Part shown: positions 21,901 to 34,400 of the stretch, piece after piece
Layout: each line of letters opens with the position of its first letter
How positions within the stretch are numbered: the stretch's first letter is position 1
Source of the DNA: Uloborus plumipes
Taxonomy: Eukaryota; Arthropoda; Arachnida; Araneae; Uloboridae
Direction of reading: 5' to 3'
Assembly (NCBI GenBank): GCA_038373865.1
Contig: JAXGGA010002181.1
Span: 1-64,000 of the forward strand
DNA length: 64,000 bases
Made by a program: the position numbers and the translations under genes
The notes under the pieces: model-generated
What the model was told of the DNA's origin: nothing
The model's input: the letters and a program-made list of their open reading frames with translations, nothing else
Databases searched by the model: none

Positions 21901-24900
21901 ACTGTACAGTACACGTAGAAACATGACAGTTTTCAAAACCATGATCCTACCGTCAAAACGGTTCCATACAAAACTATGAAAGGAGTATTTGTCCAGCACT
22001 CAGTCTTACTGTAGAAAAAAGCCTGAAATTAAAATTCCAGCCACACATTATTGACAGAAAAGGTGACACCCTTCACTATGTCTGCTCCTCCAAACATCAA
22101 AGAGCTCTGAATGCTTTGACACCGCACTAGAAGCAATATTTTTACTCAGAATAACCAATGGCCCATAATGAGACCAAGTCTCGGAGGCAGGATGCTTAAG
22201 GGGTATAAAACAGGTGTACTCCAAATGTTTTTTTTTTTACTAAACATGTAATTTTGTGCAAATTCCGCAGATTTTGTCCAGCTTGAACTAAATTTAAAGT
22301 TCCTGCAAATGTCGCAAAAAAATCCACTTTTTAATTTTCTGCCTAATAAGCATAATTTGCAGAAATTTTAATATTTTTTCCTGATTTGAAGTAATCCACA
22401 GAAATTGTTCTGAATTTCTGCAAAATTGTATCTTCAGTTAGAAAACTGCCTTTTCTGCAGAAATCCTACAGATTTCTGCAGAAAATTTGCAGAGTTTTCC
22501 CTCACATTTGAACAGAATTGTTCTGCAGTTCAGATACCTGTTCTTCGACGTACGTTCCAAATTTAGCAGTATTCTGCTTTGGGGACTGTGTATTTTCTGA
22601 TTGATGATTCCCCAACTTCTTCCCCAGCTTTATAGTGTTTTTAGGTAGTTCTGCATAATAAAAAATTGATAAAATGCAATATTCTTTCCATTTATTATAC
22701 CTTGTGTTTTCCTTATTAAATCTCTTTGTTAAACAACTTTTAAGTTAAAAAAGATTCCGACACTAATTGTCTTGATTTTCGTTTATCTTGCAGATTGCTG
22801 GTAGTTTTTCTATGAACAGTGTTTCTGTATATGTTGTACAACTAGACACATTAAAACCACTGTGCAAAGTGGATAATAGTAATGTTTCCTACAAACCAAA
22901 CTCATGCATTAATCCTGTTTCTCGGTAAGTAACTAATCAATTACTACTGTTATTCATATTATCTAATACCTTTAAACGAGCAATTCTTGTATATATATTT
23001 ATTTATTTTTCGGATCTCGAAAACGGCTCTAACGATTTCGATAAAAATTTGTATTTAGATACAGTTTTGGTTTCTGAGTTCATCTACGTCAGCGTTTTTT
23101 CTGTAAAAACGCGAGTTTTCACAAAAAACCCCGTTTTTTTTTTGTGCCTTCATTGAAAGTTTGAGAAGCTTTTATTGCGCCATTTTCTTTATGATTACTT
23201 TCATTGTTACTGTTTCCGTGGCGACCACGTTTTGTTATAACAATTGGATTTCATATTTAATCACATCAGCGCAAGTTCAAATTATGGTATTTGGCAACGT
23301 TAAATTGTTATTGTTTTTGAAACGTTAAAGCAAGGCTTCACTAGATAACAAGCTGGTGGGATAAAAGCAGTGGTAATTGTCCACCGACATCTATTGAATT
23401 TTATGGTAACTTACAGTATGTAAAAATCAGATTACTTTACTTTTCAAGTGCGATTTCAAAATTGAGTATAAAAGTGTTATAGTTAGTTTTAAAATACTTT
23501 TTTTCCTCCTCAAGAGTGTTTAGTAAGATATTTCAGGTAAAAAATCAATAAATATGAAACTCATTCTTAAAATATTAAGTTTGGAAACAAAATTATATCT
23601 AATATCTTTAGACGAGCAATTCTTGTATATATATATATTTCGGATCTCGAAAACGGCTCAAACGATTTTGATAAAATTTTGTATTTAGATAAAGTTTTGG
23701 ATTTTGTAGTCCGATCGGTAAGTCGTCGGACTCGTAACCGGAGGGTCCCGGGCCGATCATATAGAGGAAGCCCAGCTGATCAAAGATCCACAGTCTTCAT
23801 AAATGGTGGCTGTGGGGACGTTAAAAATGTTCGTGTTCATAAAATCCTTTAAGTGAAACGATACCTCAGGGGAATGCTGGGCCAAGGGTCTGCTCGGCCC
23901 TTGGGTCTGTTCAAAAATGAACAGAGCGCTCTTCAAGGCCCCATCCCGGTTAAACCACGAGTTGTGGTATGTACGGGGGGAACCTTGGAGTGTCAAGTGA
24001 AGTGAAAGTCAAAACCAACTGGACTAAATGCGTACTGGAGAACAGGGACTCTGCATATATTCTCCTCAACCCCTCCCGCGCCTTCGGCGCCAAATGAAAT
24101 GAAATTGGGTGTGATTTTACGGTGAGCATGGATTAACCCTTTGACGCAGAATTTTTATCACCGTATTTTTCATACTTTGTTCATTACTCTGCTGGTAAAA
24201 TAAGAGTAAAATATTATATTTAGCATTTTAATAATTTTCTGGTTATGTAATACAGCACAGAACAGTGGTGTCCCTTTCTGCATAAAAGGTAAAATATTCA
24301 TGGGAAATCGGTGTTTCGTTCAGTGGGACACCGGTGTCCCATTTTTGCTTCAAAATGTTAAATAAGGTTGTGTTTTTAAAACAAATTACAGCTGTTTTAA
24401 ATGCGTAATTGCAACCAAAGGCTTAAAAATGCTTTTCAAGTTTATCTAAATAAGTACTTCGCATTTTAGAAAAAAACACGAGTTTACAAACCGCTTTTTT
24501 TTTTTAACCAAGTGGGCTCGGTCCCCAGGTACTAAATATTAAAGTTAAACTGCTTTGGGTTGCCGATCTCTTGCCACTTAATCTGTGCTATTTGTTCATG
24601 AAAGTTGCGTATAGATTACTATTGTTCTTTATATTATAAATATTAAAGTTAAGCAGCTTTGGGTTGCCGATCTCTTGCCACTTAATCTGTGCTATTTGTT
24701 CGTGAAAGTTGCGTATAGGTTGCATAACCTATACCAACCCTAACGGGTTGCATAAGAATAACTTTTTAAATAGTTGTGCTTAATTGATTCACAAGAAGTG
24801 TGACTTGGAGGGGAGAATGAGAAGAAAATTTGTAAATCAATCAATTATTTATTAGAAAATAGTTTACACAAATCTAAGAACTATCACCTCTCCTCCACTC

Positions 24901-27900
24901 CCTTCAATGTGCTTTTAACCCTTTTTAAGGCAGTGGTGAATATCTTACCACCACGCTAGAACTTAAAAATCACTAGAAACACACGAAAGTTTTATGTAGA
25001 CCACGTAATGTTCCAATATGCGCTGCTCAATGTTTTATGTTTTTTCCATCAGAAAAACTAAAAATATTTTGACAATTTACGTTGTGTTTAGCTTTTCTAT
25101 CACTTATTTCATGTGTAATTACTATATTTTTAATTTTGAAATCAGTAATAACGAATAGTCTTATAAAAATGCACATTTGCTTGTGAAATTATTTATTTTT
25201 CATTTTTTTTAGTAAGTCAGTAAAATGTCATTGTTTGCATTGGGCAATAGTTATTATGTTATTACCCCTTCTAAAAACAATAGCCGCTACAAGAAAATTT
25301 TAAAAAATACTTTTTCTTGTCTTAAATGAGCTTCATTTCTCTAATTATAGTGTAAAATGTAAACTTTGGGGAAAAAAGACTTGTGCCCGTTAAGGGGTTA
25401 AGATTTCCCTTCAATAATAAAAAAATTTCTTTAACTTATATGCACTGTCATGCATTACATAACATGCTGTGTTGCTGTATCTATCACAGGGCCGTATTTA
25501 AGGGGTGGATTTTTAGGGTTCAAACCCCCTCCGAAATTTTTCAAACCTGTTCCAAAAAATGCTTTTTAATGCCCTTTTTTGCTGAAAAATAATATTGTTG
25601 CTATTTTTTTTCAGCTTTTTTACTTACTTTACAACTTCATTTGAAAAATGAAATTATCATTGAATGATAGTACAAATTGATTGATTTATCTGCAATATTT
25701 ATCTTTATTGTAGTTTTTGCAAACATAATTTCATACACAACAATGCATCTTTTTAACTGAGGCGAAGATGCAGAATTTTTTCCTTCATTGGAAAGATTGT
25801 TTATTATTTTATTTTTCATGTTACTGCCCCTTAAGCATCTACTGTAACAAAAATCAATAGAATATAGAACATGAAATCAAATTTTATTTATCGTACAAAT
25901 TTCACAAGAAATGTGTCTGTAAAAAACCCTCCCCGAAACAATAGTATGGTTACGGCCCTAATCTATCATGTTGTGTTTTGAAAACATAGCACAATCAAAG
26001 CATATCTGAAACTTTTGTTTACAGTTAATTGTTTACATATTTTATGAAAAACTACATTTGTCTTATATAATTCTTTCTTATAGATCACATTTACGCAAGA
26101 GCTTTGAAAAAGATCAAGGAAATCACAAATTAAAGTAAGTTCAACATTTATAAAAATTTATAGAGTGAAAAAAAAAAAGTGAAAAAGAAAACTTTTTTTT
26201 TGAACATGTGTTTTTACAGAAATTTTGTTAATACTTGATTGTTTTGTGTGTAGTGCTATCAAGTTTTTTTGTGTGATTAAACTTTGTTATTTACTGATGC
26301 ATGTTTATATTACCATAATATCTGTACCTCAGAACCAGACTAACGTAAGTCCATTTTCGTCATTTTTCGGTAGAGGGGAAAAACGATTGTCGAATACATC
26401 GTTTTTCCCCTCTACTGAAAAATGACGAAAATGAACTTACGTTAGTCTGGTTCTAAGGTACAGATATGTAGTAATAAATACAATATCATATATCACCACA
26501 TTTTAATCATCAGATTTCATATTAATCATTTGAAATGTGGTGTTTAGCAAAGACATAAGTTGCAGGTACTCATTTTGCTCAGAATTTTATGCTCTACAAA
26601 TTTACTTGGAACATGTATGGCTGTTTTAAGAGTACTTTTCGAGATATTGGGGTATTAACAAAAAAAACAGGTGTTTTTTGTCCCTATTTTGGACGCTGTG
26701 GCGAAAGCTCACTTAGTTAGAGGGGGGGAAACTTATTTTGTTCATTATACACCCATAAAGAATAGATTAAAAAAATTTCCAACTTTCCACCAATTACTTC
26801 CAAATTCAACTACCCAACCACTGGGCTAAATCTGGAGATTAGAAAAAATTACTATTAAAGATGGGTAAACAGAGTTGCAGGCACTTAGAACAGCTTTCCG
26901 GAAGAGACTGTAATGAGCAAGGAGGTAGATAGTTTTGAGAAGGCCATAATTTTTACTGGGGACTGATAAACCAAATAGGACCAGCCAAGCTGGGTCACAG
27001 CCTGTTGCTGGTTGTTACTTTTGTATGGTCTTTGTTTATTGATGATTTTAACAACTATTGTTTGCTTAATTTTGAATAAATAATAAAATGAGCTTAAAAA
27101 GTACTACATTATGGATGAAAGAGAAGATATTTGTTGCGTTAGAAATTATTCTTGGAGTTTATTTATTTACTTTTTTAATGTGATGTGAATCTTTTCTTTC
27201 CAGCTCTATAAATATGAAAGTCGTTGAAAGTGCCAATCAAGAGTATGACATTGAAAATGACAATCTGAATTATGAAGACACAGAGGAATTTGTGGATGAT
27301 GAAGAAGTATTTGCTCCTAAAAGTGAATGTAAGACTTTACGTAATTTATATATATATTTATATATATATATATATATATATACATTCATGCCCATTTATT
27401 TCTAATTTCCTTGATTTTACGCAGTAAATTCTTATCGGTTTTATTCTAAAACTCTCTCTTTGTATGTAACAGTTTTTCAAAAGAAATTACCTGTAGAAGT
27501 TGTGTTACAGTAGATTGTTATTTCTGTACCTCAGAACCAGACTAACGTTAGTCCATTTTTGTAACTTTTCAGGGGAGGGGAAAAACGATTGTCGGATGCA
27601 TGCAAAGGATGGGACTCGCGCTCTTTTAACGCAGCTAAATAATTATGACGGAATTTGTTTTATAGAATAACGTTTTCATGGGTCGATGCGGAATAAGATT
27701 CTGCATACAATGCACAAATAAAGTGAAAATCGCCATTTTTTGAATTACGTCATTCTGTTTCTGAGGTACAGACTTATGAACTGTAACTATGACATTTCTC
27801 AGGACCTGTATTAGAAAGATTTCACTGTATACTCCTTCATAAAACTTTTTTTTGACTCATTTATTTACATTCATCTTGATTTTTATGCAGTTACTTGTTC

Positions 27901-28396
27901 TGACTAATATCTATGAAGAAAAATAAAGTTATCTTTTATTTAAAGAGATTTATTTAACCCGTTACCGCTCAGTAATCTATTTATAGATCACCTCTTTTGA
28001 GACTCCTCGCTGAAAACCATACCTTTTAATCATTTCTTATTGGCTGGTTTCCTATTGAATCAATTTCAAATAAGAAACCAGCCAATAAGAATAAGAAATG
28101 ATAAAAAGGTTTAGTTTTCAGTGAGGAGTCTGTAAAGAGGTGATGTATAAATAGATCACAACTCAGTAATGGGTTAAGACAGCAGTAAAACATAGGTTTT
28201 TCTACCTAGGGCAGATGCCATACTATTTAGAGTTTAATATTTAATTGCCTTAAAATGTTATAGATTCACATTGGAAGTATTATATTCATTTCACTTTTAA
28301 GTAAAGTAACTGATTTTGAGGGATCCCAAAAAAACAATGTTGAAAAACTTCATGAGAGCTAATTGTTGGGGGAAGGGCACTTTTTATTTTCTTGTG

Positions 28397-28427
<31 letters not shown>

Positions 28428-31400
28428 ACAAAAGAAAGAAAAACTTTCGTTAAACTCCTGTCGGTGTTGGCTTACTAGGGTTTTTGTAAATGTGTGTCTT
28501 GTCGGAGAGCTTTTCACACAATGAAATTAGCTTTGGGCTAACCATTTAAATAATAAATGTCGAGTTTCAGAATAAGGGAGTTAGTCTTTACTTAGAGTTA
28601 ACAGAGTTCACTGTAATAAACAAATGCAGAACATTTCTTTCGAGTAAATTAACTAAATTTAGTATAAATTGAGTCGAAGTTTCAGGAACTAATTTCCAGG
28701 AAAAGCATGACAAATATTAAACTTTAAAAGGTGTGAGGGGGTACACCAAGCTCTGAAAAGCGATGTTTGGAATTGTAAATAGAAGCAACCTGAATTTTAT
28801 TTTCCTTTTACATAGAAATGAGAGACTCATAGCTTTATAAAAGCCTCTAACTCGTAAAAATATGACTTCGAAATTAATCATAGATTGTAGTAAATAAATG
28901 CCAATACTTCAGAAGAATATGACAGGCTCATAGCACTCACTCATACTTCTAGGACTTATAATATAACTCTATTGTTTTCTTATTTAAAAAATATTTACCA
29001 CAAATAGCATTTGTGCTGTTTTATTCTGTGAAACAGATTGCTTAGTTGGCTTTCAGTCATAGTTTTAAGAACTACATTGTGTTTTCTTCCTTCAAAAAAT
29101 ATTTCTGATAAGTATTCTAAAACCATTAAGTAATAATATTTTGAGACTAATTGCATTTTTCTTTTGCGCATCTTGTTGCAATCTGAAATTTTGCTTGAAT
29201 TAAAAAGAAAAATATATGCTATAGATAAAATTTACTACCTTTTTTTTGTGTGTATGAAAATGTGATTTTTAATTTTTTTAGTATTTAAATTAGTTTTTAA
29301 TGTATAATTGTTTGTAGGCATTTGTATTTCAAAATTCTTAAAACTGTTGTCTCTATCATAAACCTCTTATACTTTCTTTTCTATTTCTGTTAGTATGTCG
29401 TACCCCACCTGAGAGTGAACCCTTCCCAATACCCTTGGATGGTATGGTTTTTTCCCTCCTTTAGTATTTTTATTTTATATTTTGATGTAGACTTGTTTTT
29501 ATATCATTTTCCTCATCATAGTTGTATTCATTTTTAGCTTTGTAGTACCACCTTTCTTATACTTCTCTTGTTTGTATGTTGGAAATGAAAATATTTCTTT
29601 AAGTTTTCAATTTAAAGAATGAAATATGCATTCGAGTTTGTTCATAGCAATTTGATGTAATGTGGCTGTAGAAAATCAATAAAACAGTGTTTGAATAAGC
29701 ATTTTTTAAAAAAGTATAATCATAGCTACTCATATTTTTTTATTACCCAAGAATTTTTCTTATGTTTTTGTAGGACTTTTATGCTCTTCACATTCTATCT
29801 TGGTGATTTTTTTCCTGCTTTCTTATAAACTGTTTATAGTGACATTTTCTTTTAAAAAAAATCAAGAGTGATTGAAACTGTAATGATGTAATTTTTAAAT
29901 TTACTGTGTAAGACTTTACCATAAAGCAGGATTATTTAATAGTTTGAGATTTCCATGCACTTGGGATTATGATAAGATTATGCTGAAGAACTTAAATACA
30001 ATCTTTTAGGGCGGTTGATTGTTTTTCTGGTGGCTTTCAAATGCTTAAAACAGATTTCATAATTTATGTTATGTTTGTAACTATTAAGCATCTAAAGACC
30101 TTTGAAAATAATTAATATTACTATCATTGATTTCATCTCCAAAAAATTAGGGCATTGCTATTAATTTAGAATTGTGATGCCCCACCTTTTCCTGCCTTAG
30201 GGCAGCACTACATATTAAAATCATTCTTGCCCACTATAACACATATAAAATCTCGAAATGTTTTATTCTTTTCCAAATAATTAGTTGGAAAATATGAAAC
30301 AGGAAAGAAAATTATTACAAATTAGTAATTGTTGCTATTCCTTAATGCTTATTTTATTAAATGCGTGATTTTCAGAAACTATTATCTAAATATTTGGTTC
30401 CCAATTTGTGACATGGTCACTTATGCTTTTCAATAGATGGCATTGAATTAAACAACAGGCCACACGGGTCAGCTTTGTGGGCCAGATGTAGCGCGTAGGC
30501 CTTAGATTGAGCACCCCTGATTTAGATTAACAGTGTTTTTGTTTTGTGCTTGAAAATAAGGAATCAAAATTTTTCTTCTTCAAATTCTACTTTTTTACAA
30601 ACGTGCATTAAATCAAGCATGTATTTTGTTCAGTAAATCTGTAGCTTTTCTTTGAAAATATCATACTTTCAACTACTATTTTTGAAAATTAGTTTCAATT
30701 TTTGGTGATTGTTATTGTATTCTTACTTTTCAATTTAAGTAATCTATGAAAAGTTAATTTTTCGTGATGATCATCAATAATTTTCTATGATTACTTTAAT
30801 TTCAGATCCTGTTAAAGGAGATTATTTTATCAAAAGCTTTGCAAAAGAGACAAAGACCGTGATCCAGTCATCGTACTCTGTATCAGAAGTGCCGGAAAAA
30901 CTCTCAAAATCGCCTGTGTCAAGTCCCATCAAGAGTGGATCTCCCATAAGAACTCCATACGCCACAAATCCACCATCCCCACCTGTTAACACCCACCCCC
31001 CTTTGGTCACCCCGTTCGGAAGTGCCCCCAACACATACAATCGGAAGCCATCCTTTCCCGGAGAAAGAGACTCTCAGACTGTGAACAAGCCTTGCGAAAA
31101 GGCCACTGCCATCAGATGGCCCGGTTACCCGCCGGAGGCCGTCTCGATCGTGCGACCCACCACATTTGTGCCTGAAAAAGACGTCCTCATGCATCGAATA
31201 GCGATGTATCCAGAACAGCTGAAGCCCAAGTCGGTTTCGGTAACATCCGATTATGTGCCAGAACAAAGGGATAAGCCAGCCGGTTTGGATGTTGACGATT
31301 TTTTGCCAGTAAGTATGTGCCAGCTGTAAACTGTTGTACTGGTGCACTCTATGATGTTATGAAAAATAATTTAAATTTCTAAAATGCTCAGTATTTTTAT

Positions 31401-34400
31401 TGATTCTCATTTTTACGTCTTTGATAATAGACCTGCTGAAAATGAAGTAAAAAGGGAAAAAAAAGTTTCAGTTATTCTTCATGGTATAAGAACTGCAGGA
31501 ATTTCTTGTGAGGTGGAAGAAATTTTTAGAGGAATCTGTCCTGTCACCTTTTTTTCTTACATTTTTGATTTTAATAAATATGTTTGGAATGTGGTACTTA
31601 TTTTGGTGTGTTTCATTCAAAATTTGAAATTTTACCTGCATGGCATTCTGCACATTTTTTCTAACTAAATTTTTCCTTAACTATAATTTTCATGTATTTA
31701 TTTTATTTTTTTAGTTTATTTATTTTATTTTGATAATAAATTGTGACCTCATATGGACTCTTTTCTAGTTTTCATTTTTATTTTTTTAGTTAATGCTGCT
31801 AGTGAGTTTCATTTTATTTGATATTTTCCCCAAATACCACCCTAGTACATCCTAAAATGGCTTTAATTTTTTTTAGCCGGGGGCTGGGGGGGTAAAATAG
31901 AAAGAAGGGGACTTCATCAAATGAGTAAAAGGTGAAAAGAAACTGACCCGCAGTTTTTGTGAAAAACTACAGCTAGTCTACTTTGAACAAGTTGATGACA
32001 AGTGCTTGTTATGATATGATAAAGCAACTTATCTGACTTGCCATAAATGAGAGTTTTTTCACCCATCTCCACTTTGAGCGTTTTTCATACTTGAAAATTC
32101 AGTCTAATATGTTAAAGATAACTTATAAATTGCTGAAAACAGCACTATCTTTTTTTTTTTCTTCTGTTTAATGTCCTAGCTTTAAAAATTGTATCTTTAT
32201 TTTTTATTTATCAGAAATCTATGCAGCAGTGTCTTGGCATAAGCCAGTCCGTACAGCCAGAAGTTTCAGAAGCAGAAGCTATGACTATGATATGTCGAGA
32301 ACACCAACCACTGTTGATGGTTTTTGACAGTAGAATGAAAAAGCTTCAGATTATCTTGGCTGTCATGAAGTCGAAAGGACACAAAGTTAGTAATTTGTGC
32401 AAAAATTCTGTATAAACACTTTTGAATAGGTTTATTGATTTTTTTTTAAATTGTTATCAGGTCAAAGATACTAAATCTTTGCACGTTAAAAAGTATGAAA
32501 ATAATGCTATGCACATATCTACTTATGTAATGCGATGATATTATTGATCTTTTAACTTTATGAACATTGTATCATCTTCAACAGATTGCTGCAGACACTG
32601 CTGTTAGTATGAACGACCCAGCAATTCTAGTTGACTTCTTGTCAGTTTTGAATAGGAGGCCGTAAGTTCACTCTCTATATTTTCTTTCTTGTGATTTCAA
32701 ATATTTTGTAATATGTATATGTTTCTAATTTGAAGAGATTTTTAAATCCATGATCATGTTCACTGTGTTAGTTTTATTGTTTTTAAGTTGTATAATGTGT
32801 AAAGCCCTCAATATCATTACAGGGCTCAAATAGTTACTTCTTACCATTCTGGACTGAATATCTAGAGGATATCGATATTCAGCAATAAATTTTTTGTATT
32901 TTTTAAAAGTTAAAAATGTGAGCACTTTGTGTTTTTCAAAACTGTGCAAATAAATTTAAATTAATAAAAAAAGTTTTTTTTATGTTGTCTAGCTTCCCCC
33001 CCCCCCCCCCCCCCCCAATGCATTACAAAAAAAACTTTCTGCATGAATGGAAGGAGTTGGGCAAACATCCCTTAAAAGCCATCTCATATCTTGTGGTTTC
33101 TTAGCATTTTTGCCCTTGTTTGCCCCAATTTCTTCCAAGTACAAATTTTTAAGAATAGCTTGATTTATAAAAAAATAAAGCAATGAAGTGTCATCAAAGT
33201 ACTATTTTAAACTAGTGACAGAATTTTTTAATTTCCTCATACGTCACTATTTTTGAACATTTGCAAAACTTAAAATGCATTTCGGAAGTCAAAAGTAGTC
33301 ATCCATGTCAGAACTGCAAGCGAATGCTTGAGTATTTAGCATATATTTTCCTCTCTACTGCTAAAATATTTAATAATGTCTTTATTTGCCTAGGGATTTG
33401 TGGACGTTGGATTTGTGCCAAGCATTACTACCTTCTCTTCAAGATCTAGTTCAAAGCAAATATGAAACGTATGTATCAATGAATATTTCAGCAAATAACT
33501 ATTTCTACAATTCTCATAGAATTATATGTTATTTTATAAATAATGTGTTCCTTTTTTAAGTGTCTTAAGCTGGCATGTTTTTTTTTTTTTTTTTTTTTGT
33601 GTGATTGAAAATTTTCAGTTCTGTGATTGATTTTTTTTTTTCCATTTATGGTTTAGTTTTTAAAGCTTCATTTTATTTGTAATGTTGTCAAAATCCTTCA
33701 AATTCCCAGACATATACAGTTGAGTCTTGATAATTCGAAGTCCCAAGGGACCTTCCAAAGGCTTTGAGTTATTGGAATCTCCCACAGACTTTTCAAAAGT
33801 TTGGGACCCATTAAAAGCTTCGAGATAAAGGAAAATTCGAGTTATAAGGCTTCAAGCTATTGAGATTAAACTGTATTTTTTTATCACTCTCAATATGCAT
33901 CATTTTGTTCTTATTATTAATGTTAATATTTCAATGAAACATTGTTATAATGTGACACTTTTAAACTAACTCTGTAAAACATATTTTTAAGGAATTACTA
34001 TTTACTCTTTTTTTTTCTTCTGAAATTTTGCTAATTTTATATTTTGTGATGCTTTCAAATTTTGTATCTTTTTTTGCAATTTGATTTAAATAACTGAATT
34101 CCCTCCCAGTCATTCATGTTCAGATTATGCAGTTTGATATTCATCTGATTCTTCTTTTTTTTTTTTTCCAATTATCTGTGCATGTAACAAGGATGAAGTA
34201 ATGTTTTGCATGAAGTTGTTTGAAAAATAGAAAACAAATCTATTTGCAAGAGTAACAGAGAGAAAAAAAAAGTCTAAAAGAATCTTTTATTTGTAAAAAA
34301 AATCAATCTGCCTTTTCTGTTTTCCTATGCAATATCGTTAAAAGCTGACATGACAGATCATAATTTTTTAACTAATATATTATTTATAAAGGACATCCAA

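Larger units (their letters stand above)
18916..22924 (+). other. KATNB1: KATNB1 exons encoding the distal WD40 propeller blades
   Basis: Six exons. Blade signatures are readable: LWDARKKG, then [20 protein letters not shown] with LWDLCAGK, then [15 protein letters not shown] with [10 protein letters not shown]. More degenerate blades end in VYGWEPE and SVYVVQLD. These are the GH...WD patterns of WD40 repeats and match katanin p80 in order and spacing. The acceptor of the first visible exon lies 79 bases right of a DNA transposon. A donor exists at every 3' edge (for example GTAAGT at 18958). Confidence 0.88.
26084..31308 (+). other. KATNB1: KATNB1 linker exons
   Basis: Four exons (26084-26134, 27204-27328, 29394-29441, 30806-31308). 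The 27204 exon is acidic ([11 protein letters not shown]). The 29394 exon carries [13 protein letters not shown], matching the RTPP-SEPFP motif of vertebrate p80. The 503-base exon is Ser/Pro-rich ([16 protein letters not shown]) and ends with VDDFLP. This disordered linker joins propeller to con80 and appears longer than in vertebrates. S-P and T-P dipeptides are possible proline-directed kinase sites (inference). Confidence 0.85.

Noticed and set aside
23757..23996. 79-codon minus-strand frame in a katanin intron
   Set aside because: Lies entirely inside a tRNA-derived SINE.
30822..31347. Minus-strand frames of 72 and 142 codons
   Set aside because: Shadows of the 503-base katanin linker exon.
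31384..31668. 94-codon plus-strand frame after the linker exon
   Set aside because: Intronic, hydrophobic, not needed for the katanin reading frame, which joins 31308 to 32215 in phase.
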